The notes: generated by a model not told the origin, from the sequence alone. A stretch of 64,000 nucleotides of DNA from JACKJP01 sp050249695 (GCA_050249695.1 JBFWQA010000001.1:1178001-1242000); one strand, 5' to 3'; positions 42,701 through 51,679 are shown, numbered from the stretch's first letter. Translations and numbers: made by a program.

Positions 42701-44346
42701 TCGGCGGCGATGCCCAGCTTCAGGTCCTTTGCGCTACCGTCGAGGGCCAGATCGAATGCCCCCGTCAGCGGCGAGATCGTGCCGTCGGCGGCAAGATCCG
42801 CCGAACCTGCAAGGTCGCGGCCCGCAAGCCCGGAAAACGCCGCCAGCGCCGGGGTGTTCAGCATGACGCGGCCCCTGAATTCGTAATCCTCGATATCGCC
42901 CTGCGCCGTCAGGTTGACCGCCTTGCCCGAAAGCGCGGCCCGCTCGACATGGATCGGCGTGCCCGAGTGCCATTCGCCGCCCCCGGAAAGGGCAAGCCGT
43001 GTGCCGATCGCCTCCTCGACCTCCCTCTGCGGCGATGAAAGTCCTTCCGCCGCACCGTCCAGGGTGAAAGTGATATGCCGCGCATCGGCCGCGTCGAGCC
43101 CCTCGGCACGGCCGCCAAGCGAGAAACGCACGTTCCGCGCGGCAAGCGTCCCTGTGTCGAGATCCTGCAAATCCGCCACCGCCGACCAGCGCTCCGTGCC
43201 GCCGCCGAAACTGATATCGAGCGTGCCCCGCCGCAGCGTCTTGTCGCCGCCCGGCAGCGGCAGCACGACCGGCTCGGTGCCGCCGCCAAGGCGCCCCTGA
43301 ACCGCAAGCTGCCGCAGGAATCCGTCCGCCGTCGTCTCGCCATTGCCGGAGATCGTCAGCGCGCCGCTGGCGAGGCCGAAATCGGCCACTCGAACCCCGC
43401 CCCCGCTTTTGACCGTCCCGGCAACGGTCAGCTTCGTCTCATGGCCGAAGAATGGCCGGTATGCCGGCGCGACCAGCCGCGCGATCGGCCCGCCAAGCTG
43501 CGCGGTGAAATTGAGATCGTCCTCCGGCCGGCGCAATTCCACATCGCCCGAGAGCGCGCGGCTGCCGGCAGCATCCAGCGCCAGCTTCAGGTCGAATTCG
43601 TCGAGCGGCCCTTCGCCCTGCACGGCGAGGCGGATCGGCGGCCTGCCCTCGATATCGGCCAGATTGGCGACGACGCCGTTCGCCGGCTCGTCCAGGGTGA
43701 AATCGATGGTGAGGTCGCGGCTCTCATTGGCGAAGGCGGCGGCAAGCTCGAGATGACCGCCCGGCCCGTCGAGCCTCGTGATCTGCAGCGCCGTATCCAG
43801 AGAGCCGTCATTCAGCGTCAGATTGCCGGCCAACGAGATTTCCGAGGCGAGCCCGAACACCGCTTCGCCGAACACCACGCGGTCGACGGCCAGTTCGTCC
43901 ATCTCGACCGCCAGCGGCAGTTCGGGCAGCTGAAACCCGCCCGCCTCCGGTGTCGGTGCCCCGGCCGCCGGTTCCGGCAGCCGCAGCACCTCGATCCGTT
44001 CGGCCGAAAGCCGCTGAATGTCGAGCCGTCGCAACAGCAGCGCCGAGCGCGTCCAGTCGATGCCGGCATTGACGATGCGCAGCCACACGCCCTCGTCGTC
44101 GGCGATGGTGATTTCGCTGATCGTCGCGCTCGAGGAAAGAATGCCCTGGATGGAACCGATGTGGATCTGCCGTCCCGGGGCGGAAAGCTGGTTCTCCACG
44201 AAGGAAAGAAACGCCGACCGCTCTTCTTCCGGCGTCTGGTCTTGTCCGGCCGCTGCGGCCTGATCCGGCGCCTGCGCGTCGGTTCGCGCCGCGAGCATGA
44301 GCCCGAGCGGGATGAGCAGAAGCAGGGCTGCCAGAAGCGTCCTCAA
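39715..44346 (-). CDS. tamB: Translocation and assembly module subunit TamB
   Basis: A 1543-residue AsmA-like protein. An N-terminal membrane anchor (TLLAALLLLIPLGLMLAA) is followed by a very long run of beta-rich repeats with alternating hydrophobic residues, and a C-terminal DUF490/TamB domain (about residues 1200-1543) with RLSILGKRITFDEGNVTLIG, LPQDEVLARLIFNRGLSELS and a final LGIFFEKDY. TamB spans the periplasm and, with TamA, supports outer membrane protein assembly and lipid transport. The start is TTG 44346, overlapping the tamA stop (TTGA). Confidence 0.88.
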   Translation of the reverse strand: MRTLLAALLLLIPLGLMLAARTDAQAPDQAAAAGQDQTPEEERSAFLSFVENQLSAPGRQIHIGSIQGILSSSATISEITIADDEGVWLRIVNAGIDWTRSALLLRRLDIQRLSAERIEVLRLPEPAAGAPTPEAGGFQLPELPLAVEMDELAVDRVVFGEAVFGLASEISLAGNLTLNDGSLDTALQITRLDGPGGHLELAAAFANESRDLTIDFTLDEPANGVVANLADIEGRPPIRLAVQGEGPLDEFDLKLALDAAGSRALSGDVELRRPEDDLNFTAQLGGPIARLVAPAYRPFFGHETKLTVAGTVKSGGGVRVADFGLASGALTISGNGETTADGFLRQLAVQGRLGGGTEPVVLPLPGGDKTLRRGTLDISFGGGTERWSAVADLQDLDTGTLAARNVRFSLGGRAEGLDAADARHITFTLDGAAEGLSSPQREVEEAIGTRLALSGGGEWHSGTPIHVERAALSGKAVNLTAQGDIEDYEFRGRVMLNTPALAAFSGLAGRDLAGSADLAADGTISPLTGAFDLALDGSAKDLKLGIAADRLFAGETKITGGVARGEAGITARNFRIGNERAVLSADGTYGSQASDFAFEASLADASLLSENMSGRLTARGTAKGAEGRINLGLTADMPSGALMKKKLTEGTISFNGVQEDGRLSGDIAGSAFLEGVAARLKAAIATARGETRIDGLNFNAGGAAVTGSVAQGREGLYFGNLQIEAPDISTAAALFLTEASGALNADIKLNGAEGRQNATIRADAKGLVFGDTRIGEADINAAVEDAFGVPMVEGTLSASDATISGIEIARLAANAGRQGDKTDFTASAALKNGTQAGLAGNLAPEGMGYRLNLSRFDLAQGELTARLAEPASLLVEGRDVKVDGFILDVGGGRVSASGTYAETLDLNVVIRDLPLAIGNAVMPELKLAGTVNGTARATGRRADPVLDFDLAARGITAAALRQAGLGALDIKARGRTEGDRLAVNSTIAAEGGMRATANGTVTLPRGALDLDVALERFPLDPLNRVVKGQELKGRITGTASIGGTIEEPAADFRLDGQGISAAPVAFAAPISASAEGRYGEGVLTLTSARANGAQGLSLTASGRVPVSGNGLAVRVNGSAPLTLANRFLGDRGTQLSGTVKLDASVSGSVSSPVINGQISAAGAQLVDPETNLRLNDIMLAAQLSAEQVTISRLSASVAGGGTVSGQGNVSLSAGYPANLSIALREARYADGQFVVATLSGDLGVTGPLARDPLISGAIRVERAELSIASNFGGAASRLDVKHVAPPPKVAATLKRARRDVAGAPPMPTARPAIARVDIRIDAPNRIFVRGRGLDAEVGGAVRITGPVTNIVPVGSFDLIRGRLSILGKRITFDEGNVTLIGDLDPFVNLVARNESDDITVLITVRGRVSDPAIAFSSQPALPQDEVLARLIFNRGLSELSPVQIARLAAAAAELAGGSNNSLLSSLRGAAGLDDLEIVTDAEGNTAVKAGRYVRDNVYLGVEAGANGSTRGTVNLDVTENLKARGGVGSDGRTDLGIFFEKDY

Positions 44347-46313
44347 AATGCCTGTCCTATGCCGACGTAAAACGCGATGTCCGGGTCGCCCGGCCGCTTG
44401 TCGAGCGGGAATGCGACGTCGAATCGGATGGGCCCGAGCCCGGTATAGTAGCGGACGCCGCCGCCCACCCCGACCTTAAGGTCCTCACCGAACGCGTCGA
44501 AGGCGTCCGCGCCCACCGTGCCGGCGTCGGCGAAAGCGACGAGCCCCAGCGTATCGGTGATGCGGGCGCGCAATTCCACCGACCCCTCGACCAGCGAGCG
44601 TCCGCCGACCGTAAAACCCGTCGGCAGCGTCACGCCGATATTGCGGTAGGCATAGCCGCGCACCGAGCCGCCGCCGCCGGCGAAGAACAGCCGGTCAGGC
44701 GCGGTCTCGGCGATCGAAGGGCCGGCAAGCGTGCCCACCTTCGCGCGCCCGGCAAGCACCAGCCGGTCGTCCTTGCCAAGGCCGAGATAGGCGCGCGCCT
44801 CGGCGGTGAAACGGGCCGCCCCGTTGCCGTAGTTGAATTCGTAAAAGGGTTCCGCGACGAGCTCGGCGAAGACGCCCTTGGTGGCGTCGTTCTCGTTGTC
44901 GCGCGTGTCGTAGGTCGCGCCGGCGAGAAAGCCGAGCGACGAAAAATCGCGCGTGCCGAATGGCAAATCCTTGAAGCGCGCGTGCCGCCCGTCGAGATAG
45001 AGCTTGCCGGTCAGATATTCGTCGAAACGGTGCAGATAGCCCGCCGTCGCGGTGACGCCGGTACGCGTGTAGGGCTCCAGCACCTCGCGTTCGCCGATCA
45101 CCGAGGCGCTGAAGTCGGTGTCGGGCGTGAACGTCCCCGGCTTCGTGAACGTGCCGCCCAGCCGGTAGGTGTAATCGTCGGGGTCCGCGCTGTTGATCCC
45201 GGCGACACGGCCCTCCAGACGAAACCGCTCGGCCCGGCCGAAGAGGTTGCGGTGCAGCCAGTAGGCTTCAAGCCCGGCGCCGTCGACCGAGGAATAGCTG
45301 GCGCCGACGCCGAAGCGGCGGAGCTTGCGCTCCTGCACCGGTACCCGGTGATCGAGCAGCCCGTCCGGTCCGATCGTCTCGGCTTCCTCGATCCTGACCG
45401 AGCGGAAGACGTCCATCCGCGCCAGCCGCTTCGCGCCCCGGTCGACATCGTCCGGGTCGTATTCCCCGCCCGGCGTCAGCCCGGCCATATAGGCGACGAA
45501 ATCGGGTTCCATCCGCTCCGTTCCCTCCACGATCGTCGCGCCGTAGCGCGCGACCGGCCCCGGATCGATCGCGATGGTGACATCCAGTGTCTGCGTGCGG
45601 TGATCGGCCTCGACCCACCGCTCGGCGACCTTCGCCTTCGCATGCCCCTGCTCGCGCCACGCCTCGATCGCGAGCCGCTGCGCCTTGAGGACAACCCCCG
45701 CGCGCGCCGGCTGGCCCTGCACAAACCCTTCCGCCGCCGGCAGCTCCACCTCGTCCCCGCGCGACGCGGCCAGGGGCGCTTGATTGAGGATCCTCAGCTG
45801 TCCGAACCGGAAAGCGGGCCCCGGATCGATCGCGATGCGCACTTTGGAAGGTTCGCTGAGTGTTGCGTCCGGCGGCAGGCTTGAGGCTTCGCGCCCGTCG
45901 ATCTCGATGGAAATCGAGGCGCCATAGCGCGCCTCGGCGTAGAGCGCGCCGAGCAGCCGGTCATAGTCGCCGCGCGCCTTGGCGATCAGCCCGCCTGCCC
46001 CGGACGCGGGCTTGTCGCGGTCGGTCCAGAGGTTCGACGCGCCTTCCAGCGTGTCCTGATCCACCCCCTCGCCGCCCACGACGAATTCGACCTCATAGCG
46101 GTGCGGCTCGCCGATCGTCTCTTCGGCCTCCCCGCCGGATCTGTTGAACAGCTTGCCGCCTTCCAGAAACCTCATCCCGAAAAGATCGAACGCGCTTGCC
46201 GGTGCGCTGAACGCCGCGATGGAAACCGCCGCGGCGGTCACCACCCCCGTAGCTGCCCGCGCGGTCCGCCGCCCCGTCGGGATGAACCGGCCTGCCCAGG
46301 GCCCCGCCGCCAT
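44343..46313 (-). CDS. tamA: Outer membrane assembly factor TamA (BamA family)
   Basis: A 656-residue Omp85-family protein with three POTRA-like domains in its first half (for example VRIAIDPGPAFRFGQLRILN, VTIAIDPGPVARYGATIVEG) and a 16-stranded barrel. The barrel has the conserved FFAGGGGSVRGYAYRNIG motif that anchors loop 6 (VRGY) and ends in YVGIGQAF. The signal peptide lies before AFDLFG. ATG 46313 is chosen; the frame extends to 46517 but that part is not protein-like. It is coupled to tamB. Confidence 0.88.
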   Translation of the reverse strand: MAAGPWAGRFIPTGRRTARAATGVVTAAAVSIAAFSAPASAFDLFGMRFLEGGKLFNRSGGEAEETIGEPHRYEVEFVVGGEGVDQDTLEGASNLWTDRDKPASGAGGLIAKARGDYDRLLGALYAEARYGASISIEIDGREASSLPPDATLSEPSKVRIAIDPGPAFRFGQLRILNQAPLAASRGDEVELPAAEGFVQGQPARAGVVLKAQRLAIEAWREQGHAKAKVAERWVEADHRTQTLDVTIAIDPGPVARYGATIVEGTERMEPDFVAYMAGLTPGGEYDPDDVDRGAKRLARMDVFRSVRIEEAETIGPDGLLDHRVPVQERKLRRFGVGASYSSVDGAGLEAYWLHRNLFGRAERFRLEGRVAGINSADPDDYTYRLGGTFTKPGTFTPDTDFSASVIGEREVLEPYTRTGVTATAGYLHRFDEYLTGKLYLDGRHARFKDLPFGTRDFSSLGFLAGATYDTRDNENDATKGVFAELVAEPFYEFNYGNGAARFTAEARAYLGLGKDDRLVLAGRAKVGTLAGPSIAETAPDRLFFAGGGGSVRGYAYRNIGVTLPTGFTVGGRSLVEGSVELRARITDTLGLVAFADAGTVGADAFDAFGEDLKVGVGGGVRYYTGLGPIRFDVAFPLDKRPGDPDIAFYVGIGQAF

Positions 46314-46717
46314 TGCCCGGCCTGACCGTGCAATCCACAGCGCCGCCTTGTCGACATGAAAACGGTAAGCGAGCGCGCGCCACGCGCCGTGCGCCGGCCC
46401 CCGCGCGAAGGGCGCTGTATCCTCAAGGGGGCGGGTGCCGTCGCTGTACCTGATGACGCTCAAAAAAAACCCTGTCGCCGCGCTGCGCGCACCCCTTCGC
46501 GCCGCCCGGCCCTCCATGCCAGCATCAGACCCCCTGACCCGACCTATAGCAGCTAGGTTCTAACAAATTCCACCCCACAGGAGTGGCGGCTGGGCGGGGG
46601 AAGCCGCAGGCCCGCCTGAATCGGCATGAGAACAGACGGGGCCAACACGCTGGACGAACTCGATCTTTCGCAGTCGCCTTGAGGAACGGCCCTTGCCGGC
46701 CGAGCGTTGCGGACACC
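46314..46717. other. Region between tamA and the thioredoxin-like gene
   Basis: No gene is seen in this 404-base stretch. It holds the 5' leader of tamA, including a run of eight A near 46461 on the plus strand, and the 3' end of the neighbouring gene. Short frames here lack start sites and protein-like composition. Confidence 0.5.
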
Positions 46718-47833
46718 TTAGCGTGGCGGCGAGACCGGGTTTTGTTTTCGCCACGCATAGGTGCGTTCCGCCTTGAGGTAAGCCAGCGCCTTCTGCGTTT
46801 CCTCGATCCCAATTTCGCACAAAACCACGGTCTGGTGGTCGACAGTGATCGAGAACTGAACCGCCTTGCCGTCCACGAAAAGCTTTTCGAATTGCGCCGG
46901 CGTCATGTCTCCAAAACGTATGCTTTGCAGGTATTCATTGGCGACCACGGAGTGAAACCGCCTCCGCGAAACCTCCACAAAACCCAACCTTGCGCCTTTA
47001 TCGACGGCCTCCGCCGTTTCAGCGGCCTGCAGCATCAACGGGTCGGGCAGGGTCGCCACCTGTTCGCCGTCGAGCTTCATGATCACATGACTGCCGGGAT
47101 GTTCGACGAGTTCGGTGCCTGCCGATTGAGGAGCAGATGGCTTGTTGTCGTTCGCGGGCCGCGTGATCTCCTGCGCGTAGGCCACGTCCCAGATGGTTTC
47201 CTGCTTTTTTGGATCGTAACGCAGGGACAGCGCCGCCGACCCCGTTACCGTCCACGGGCCAACCTTCGTCTCTTCCAGCCTGCGCAGATATCTGGAGGCA
47301 CGAAGTGCATAGGCAATGCCGTCTCCGTCACGGTCGATCTCCCACCCTCCGATCGTCTTGAGCGAGGCACCCGCCGGCCGCTTCGCCTCGAACTCCTGGG
47401 GAGGCTTCTGATAGGCCTGCCGGGTCTCGGGCGAGGCCTGGGCGGCGAAGAACTGAAGCAACGCGTTGCTCTCGGCGTCGCCGACGCGCGAGGCGGTGGC
47501 GACGCCGTCCTTGAACACCACGATGCGGGGCACCTCGGTGACCTGATAGGTCTGGGCGAGCATCCGCTCCACGTCGATGTTGACCGTATAGAATTTCACC
47601 TTGCCGGCGAAAGCGGCAAACGCCATTTGCGGCGCCTCGATGGTCATCTGGTTGCAGGGTAAGGGTGCGCAGGCGTCGCTGCGGAACATCACCACCACCG
47701 GCTGCCTTGCGGACTCGGCAATGACCTTTTGTTCGAAATCCTTTCCCGGGACATCATAGGTCGCGAGGCCCTGGGCGAATGCTCCCGGCAGACCCGACAC
47801 ACAGAAGAGTGCTATAAGAAACAATCGTCTCAT
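46718..47833 (-). CDS. Exported thioredoxin-like protein
   Basis: A 371-residue protein with signal peptide (MRRLFLIALFCVSGLPGAFA) and an N-terminal thioredoxin fold: VVVMFRSDACAPLPCNQM, FYTVNIDVERMLAQTYQVTE and the cis-Pro VPRIVVFKDG. The usual CxxC is replaced by CAPLPC (CxxxxC), so normal thiol-disulfide chemistry is doubtful. The C-terminal 230 residues form a separate domain of unknown type (IGGWEIDRDGDGIAYALRAS). It would be periplasmic. Confidence 0.65.
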   Translation of the reverse strand: MRRLFLIALFCVSGLPGAFAQGLATYDVPGKDFEQKVIAESARQPVVVMFRSDACAPLPCNQMTIEAPQMAFAAFAGKVKFYTVNIDVERMLAQTYQVTEVPRIVVFKDGVATASRVGDAESNALLQFFAAQASPETRQAYQKPPQEFEAKRPAGASLKTIGGWEIDRDGDGIAYALRASRYLRRLEETKVGPWTVTGSAALSLRYDPKKQETIWDVAYAQEITRPANDNKPSAPQSAGTELVEHPGSHVIMKLDGEQVATLPDPLMLQAAETAEAVDKGARLGFVEVSRRRFHSVVANEYLQSIRFGDMTPAQFEKLFVDGKAVQFSITVDHQTVVLCEIGIEETQKALAYLKAERTYAWRKQNPVSPPR

Positions 47834-48041
47834 TGGCGGCGCCCCCGGCAGCGACACCGTCGATAGCATACTTCCCGCGCGGGCGCAGCCGTGCGGTCAA
47901 CTCAGGAGCAGTGTGACGCCTGCCGTGAACCCGCCCCGGGCCGCGTCATTTCGATTGTCGGTCGCGGCAAAGGCCCGGCTTGACCGGGCGATCCATGCCG
48001 CCAGCTTCGCGCTGAATTCGGTGCCCGCGAGGCGGATACAC

Positions 48042-48164
48042 TCAGATCGAGGCGATGAAGCCCATGCCGGCGACGAGTGCCAGCAGCGCGGCCAGAAATC
48101 CGAACAGCCAGCGGGCCTGCCACACGCTGTTCTCCGCGCCTTCGTTCACAATCGAATTGTCCAT
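48042..48164 (-). CDS. Small single-span membrane protein
   Basis: A 40-residue protein: MDNSIVNEGAENSVWQARWL, then one hydrophobic segment (FGFLAALLALVAGMGFIASI) up to the stop. It resembles short proteins annotated as membrane components in alphaproteobacteria, but no function is known. No ribosome binding site stands out, so the call is moderate. The rest of the gaps 47834-48041 and 48165-48398 holds nothing I can support. Confidence 0.45.
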   Translation of the reverse strand: MDNSIVNEGAENSVWQARWLFGFLAALLALVAGMGFIASI

Positions 48165-48398
48165 CGTCCCGATACCCGTTGTCCGCCACGCACACGACAG
48201 AACCTGACCCGCGAATCCGCGCGGGCTCAGCCCGACCCCGTGCCTGTATGGCAGGAAAAAGTTGCCGAAACTTTTCCGGCGGCGCGCTTCTAGGCCCGCG
48301 CGCGGATGCGCACAAGGGGAATTCGCGGATGATTTGCGAATGGTTCGGCAGCGATGCAGCGCTGCAACAGAAGTTTCCGCCGAACCGCGGCCAAATGC

Positions 48399-48785
48399 CT
48401 ATGAGGAGGCGAAACAGCTCTCTCGAAGCCAGGTTGCGAGCTCTTCCTCGCTGACCAGCCCCGCCGCGAGCGAGAGCCATTGTCGCACGACATCCGCGTC
48501 ATCGGCGCCAAGCCGCTGGCCGTTCAACTCCAGAAACAGTTCGGTCGCGACAAGAGACGTCCGTTTGTTGCCGTCGACGAAACCATGCGCCTGACAGATG
48601 CCGAATCCGTAGGAAGCTGCGAGATCGAAAATGTCGGGCTGGCCATATGCGAGCAGATTTTTCGGTCTTTCGAGCGCGGCCTCCACCCTGCCGGCATCGC
48701 GTACGCCTGCCGGCCCACCATGCTCAGCCAGTTGTTCATGATGGATGGCGATGACGAGCCGCAGGCTCAGCCAGACCGGCGTCAC
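48399..48785 (-). CDS. doc: Doc-type (Fic-fold) toxin of a toxin-antitoxin pair
   Basis: A 128-residue protein with the Doc/Fic catalytic motif HGFVDGNKRT (HxFxxGNKR). The N-terminus has VIAIHHEQLAEHGGPAGVRD, usual for death-on-curing proteins. Doc phosphorylates EF-Tu and stops translation. It begins on the last base of the antitoxin stop, so the two are co-translated. Confidence 0.88.
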   Translation of the reverse strand: MTPVWLSLRLVIAIHHEQLAEHGGPAGVRDAGRVEAALERPKNLLAYGQPDIFDLAASYGFGICQAHGFVDGNKRTSLVATELFLELNGQRLGADDADVVRQWLSLAAGLVSEEELATWLRESCFASS

Positions 48786-49009
48786 TATCTGGCAAGCTCG
48801 CGAAGCGCGTTGCGCCGCCGCTTCATGATGGCGCGCGCCGCCTTCATATGGCTCTCGAAGGCAGGGTCGTAGGGAGACAGAAGGATGCCGTCAGGCGTTC
48901 GGGTGACATGCAGCGTATCGCCCTCGCTGACATTCATCAGGACGGCGACCTCCTGCGGGATCGTGGCCCCGAGCGAATTGCCGATCTTGCGAACCTTGAG
49001 CGTGGGCAA
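48785..49009 (-). CDS. AbrB/MazE-type antitoxin
   Basis: A 74-residue DNA-binding antitoxin: PTLKVRKIGNSLGATIPQEV is the swapped-hairpin AbrB fold, and the C-terminal arm (SHMKAARAIMKRRRNALREL) would wrap the toxin. The start is TTG 49009 with an AGGAGGT site five bases before it. It neutralises the Doc-type toxin and probably represses its own promoter. AbrB-type antitoxins are a common partner of Doc toxins in this group. Confidence 0.8.
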   Translation of the reverse strand: MPTLKVRKIGNSLGATIPQEVAVLMNVSEGDTLHVTRTPDGILLSPYDPAFESHMKAARAIMKRRRNALRELAR

Positions 49010-49157
49010 GTGAACCTCCTCACGTAGCAACAAGAGTTATAACATGAGAGGATGCGCGCGGCCAATCAAGTCCTCACCAATGGATCCGCGTGCGCGCCGC
49101 ACTCTCGCGAAATCTGGGCTTCCTTCAGGAATTTCGAGAGAAGCGACATTCCCGCCC

Positions 49158-50072
49158 TCACCGCACCCCGATGAACGGCATGACGCCGTTCGGCACCATC
49201 GTCGTCGGCAGTGTGCCGTTCCATTTCTCCGCCGCCGTCAGCGAAACGAGGTCCGGATTCTGCTTCAGCGCGTCGCCCCTTGCCTTGATGGCGTCGGCCT
49301 CGGCTTCGCCCTTGAGGCGGATGGCGTCGGCTTCCGCCTGCGCCTGCGCGCGCACTGCTTCTGCCCGCGCCTTGGCCTGCGTCACCGTGATCTCGGCCTG
49401 CACCTTCTCGCGCTCGGCGTTCTGGCGCAGCTTCTGCACCTCCACCTCGGCCAGCATGCGCTGCTCCACCGAGGTCTCGTAGGCCGCCGAATAGTCGATA
49501 TTCTCGATCTGCACGCCCAGCACGATGATCGGCCCGTCCACGGCCGCCTGCAGCGCGGCGCTGACATCGGCATTGAAGCGCGCGCGCTCCTGTACGGCGG
49601 TGATCGCGTTATACTGGCCGAAGACGTTCTTGACCTGCGTCGGTACCTGCCGGTCGAGCAGCCGCGAAACGATGCCGTCCTCGCCGCCATATTCGGCGTA
49701 GATTTCCGCCACCTTGTCGGGCAGCAGCCGGTAGTTGACCGAAACCCGCATGTCGGCCGGCTGCTGATCGCGGCTGTAGGACGGCACCTGATCATAGACC
49801 TTCGCGCGGGTCTGCACCGAGATATGCTTGGCTTCGTCGATGAAAGGCACCTTGAAGCCGAGGCCCGGCTCGGCAACGCGGATGATCGCGCCGTTGCGCA
49901 GGATCACCGCCCGTTCGCCCTGGTCCACCGTGTACCAGGCGCCCGAAAAGATCGCGAGCACGAATAGCCCGATGATGACGAACACAATGGCCCGTATGGC
50001 CCGCATGACCCCGCCTCCCGACCCGCCGCTCGCACCCGGCGTGATGTTGATGGTCGCCCCTTTGTTGTTCAT
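49158..50072 (-). CDS. Prohibitin/stomatin (SPFH)-family membrane protein
   Basis: A 304-residue protein with an N-terminal membrane segment (AIRAIVFVIIGLFVLAIFSG) followed by a band-7 domain: YTVDQGERAVILRNGAIIRV, KVYDQVPSYSRDQQPADMRV and VLGVQIENIDYSAAYETSVE. A long coiled coil follows (EAVRAQAQAEADAIRLKGEA). It is close to prohibitin-like proteins that form rings in the membrane, rather than HflC proper, which pairs with HflK. ATG 50072 is chosen; the frame upstream is not protein-like. Confidence 0.82.
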   Translation of the reverse strand: MNNKGATINITPGASGGSGGGVMRAIRAIVFVIIGLFVLAIFSGAWYTVDQGERAVILRNGAIIRVAEPGLGFKVPFIDEAKHISVQTRAKVYDQVPSYSRDQQPADMRVSVNYRLLPDKVAEIYAEYGGEDGIVSRLLDRQVPTQVKNVFGQYNAITAVQERARFNADVSAALQAAVDGPIIVLGVQIENIDYSAAYETSVEQRMLAEVEVQKLRQNAEREKVQAEITVTQAKARAEAVRAQAQAEADAIRLKGEAEADAIKARGDALKQNPDLVSLTAAEKWNGTLPTTMVPNGVMPFIGVR

Positions 50073-50377
50073 GCGTCTGCCCCCTCGATCGTACGGTCCG
50101 CCGGCATCGCAAGTGCCGCCGGCCCGCAGTGATTCCCGCCCCATGGCGGCGCCGGCGAAATCCTGCCCGCGAAATCGCCGCCGCGCCAGCCCGCCGTCAT
50201 GCCGGCAGGATTCGCGCACATATGTGTCGGGGCGCATGCGATGCCCGCCGGGTGCTGGACCGGACAGCCCTACGTCCCCTAAAAACGTGAGCATCTCTGC
50301 GGGTTCAGCGGCACCGCCGAAAGACGGCCGGCGGATTGTCGGGCGTACGGCGGCTCAGGCCGGTGGAGGGGATCTGA
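50073..50377. other. Intergenic region without a supported gene
   Basis: This 305-base stretch between two divergent genes holds only short frames in GC-rich DNA. It should contain both promoters; no clear motif was seen. Confidence 0.45.
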
Positions 50378-50992
50378 ATGAAATACCTTGCAATCGCCGG
50401 CAAGATGATCGGGCTCGAGCTGGCGGCGTTCCTCGCGCTCGCCGCATTCTTCTGCATACTATTCTCTGCCAGCTATTTGACCGGCAAGCAGTCGCTGGAC
50501 GGGCTGTTCTTCGCTGGCCTTATGCTTGCCGTCATGGCCGGCGGCGCGCTGGTCTGCGGCTTTTCCTATTACCTCGTCGCAGAACCGCCCCGACCTTTTG
50601 CGCTCAAGATCCTGACTGCCTTGGTCGTGCTGGCGATCACCTTCTCCGTCGTCTTCGTGTTTTCCTAGGTCTTCTATCGCGATTTTCACCCCCGTGATCC
50701 TTTGCTGCGCGATAACTACCCGCTGGGAATTGCGCTGATGGCCGTCTTCATCCAGATGCTCTGCTTTGCGATCTTTGTGCCCTTCAACGCGTTCATACGG
50801 ATGTTGATGCACGCACCCAATCCGCTCGTTCCAAAGAAGCTCGCCGAAAGCCCGTTCGGATGGATGTTCGATGCACGTATAATCGGCCGGAAAATCGGGC
50901 GCAGAGACGTGATCGCCGATTGGGTCCGACAGCGCTTCCCGCGCTGGTTCGGCGAGTCCTCTGGCACGGCTGATGCCGGCAGCAGCGAATGA
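50378..50992 (+). pseudogene. Membrane protein split by an in-frame amber codon
   Basis: The first part (50378-50668, 96 residues) has three hydrophobic segments and ends VLAITFSVVFVFS at a TAG. Reading continues in the same frame: VFYRDFHPRDPLLRDNYPLG, another membrane segment (ALMAVFIQMLCFAIFVPFNA) and a soluble tail to 50992. No frameshift is needed, so a single 204-codon gene with one TAG is likely. It may be a recent nonsense mutation, or two proteins made from two starts. The family is not recognised. Confidence 0.6.
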
Positions 50993-51223
50993 AAGTCGCT
51001 CCACGATGTCCGAATACTATCTGCCCGCCTCGCCTTTCCTTCGCGCCCTCTTCTATGAGGAAATCGGGCTTGAGGCCTCTTAACGGGCGTGCTTCCAGGG
51101 ACCACAAAAATGTACTTGAGCCACAGATTTAACTCGGAAGAGTATGTCATCGTTCGACAGAGCATGCCGACGAGCATAGAATGGGTGAGGAGCCATTTCG
51201 TTTTTTAGACGCCTGGTACCCCC

Positions 51224-51679
51224 TCACCCCTCCATCTGGTCGATCTCCTTCCAGAACCGCGCCGAGATCGCCATCAGCGCGGCCCTGTGCCACTGCCGCA
51301 CCCGCTCGTCTGAGCGGCCGAACCGCGCCGCCAGCTTGCCGAAGGAAGCCCCGCACGCGTAAGCCGTGATGATCTTCAGGTCGCGCTCGCCGTCTCCCTG
51401 CGTGCGCAGCCAGCACAGCCAGTCATAGACGGGCAGGAAATTTGTCACGTCGCGCGGCGTCGGGCGGAATCTGCCGCGTCTGGCGGTCTGATAGCCATAG
51501 GCCTCGCTCGCCAGTTTGCGGAATTCCGGCCAGAAGGAACGCCGGTGTTTCAGAAAGCCCATCTCCCGGTCGGGCAGCGCCGCGCCGGTCAGGATCGCCC
51601 GCTCCACAAGGCGCACGCATTTGGCATAGCGCTCGCGCAGCGCCGCGTCGTCGTGCTTGGGTCTGGCGCTGATCTTCAT
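51224..51679 (-). CDS. DUF6362-like phage protein
   Basis: A 151-residue protein with RRGRFRPTPRDVTNFLPVYD, then WLCWLRTQGDGERDLKIITA and a helix-turn-helix ACGASFGKLAARFGRSDERV. This layout matches small DUF6362 proteins found in the early regions of alphaproteobacterial prophages. It is probably a DNA-binding regulator. Its ATG overlaps the stop of the DnaA-like gene (ATGA). Confidence 0.65.
   Translation of the reverse strand: MKISARPKHDDAALRERYAKCVRLVERAILTGAALPDREMGFLKHRRSFWPEFRKLASEAYGYQTARRGRFRPTPRDVTNFLPVYDWLCWLRTQGDGERDLKIITAYACGASFGKLAARFGRSDERVRQWHRAALMAISARFWKEIDQMEG

Noticed and set aside
40501..43038. Long plus-strand open frame (845 codons) opposite tamB
   Set aside because: It is an antisense shadow of GC-rich coding DNA. 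The translation is Arg/Gly/His-rich with no domain, while the minus strand gives a clear TamB.
46314..46517. N-terminal extension of tamA
   Set aside because: The signal peptide begins from the ATG at 46313; upstream residues are not protein-like.
47902..48480. Minus-strand frame of 192 codons
   Set aside because: It overlaps the Doc gene end and a better small membrane protein frame and has Arg-rich, low-information composition.
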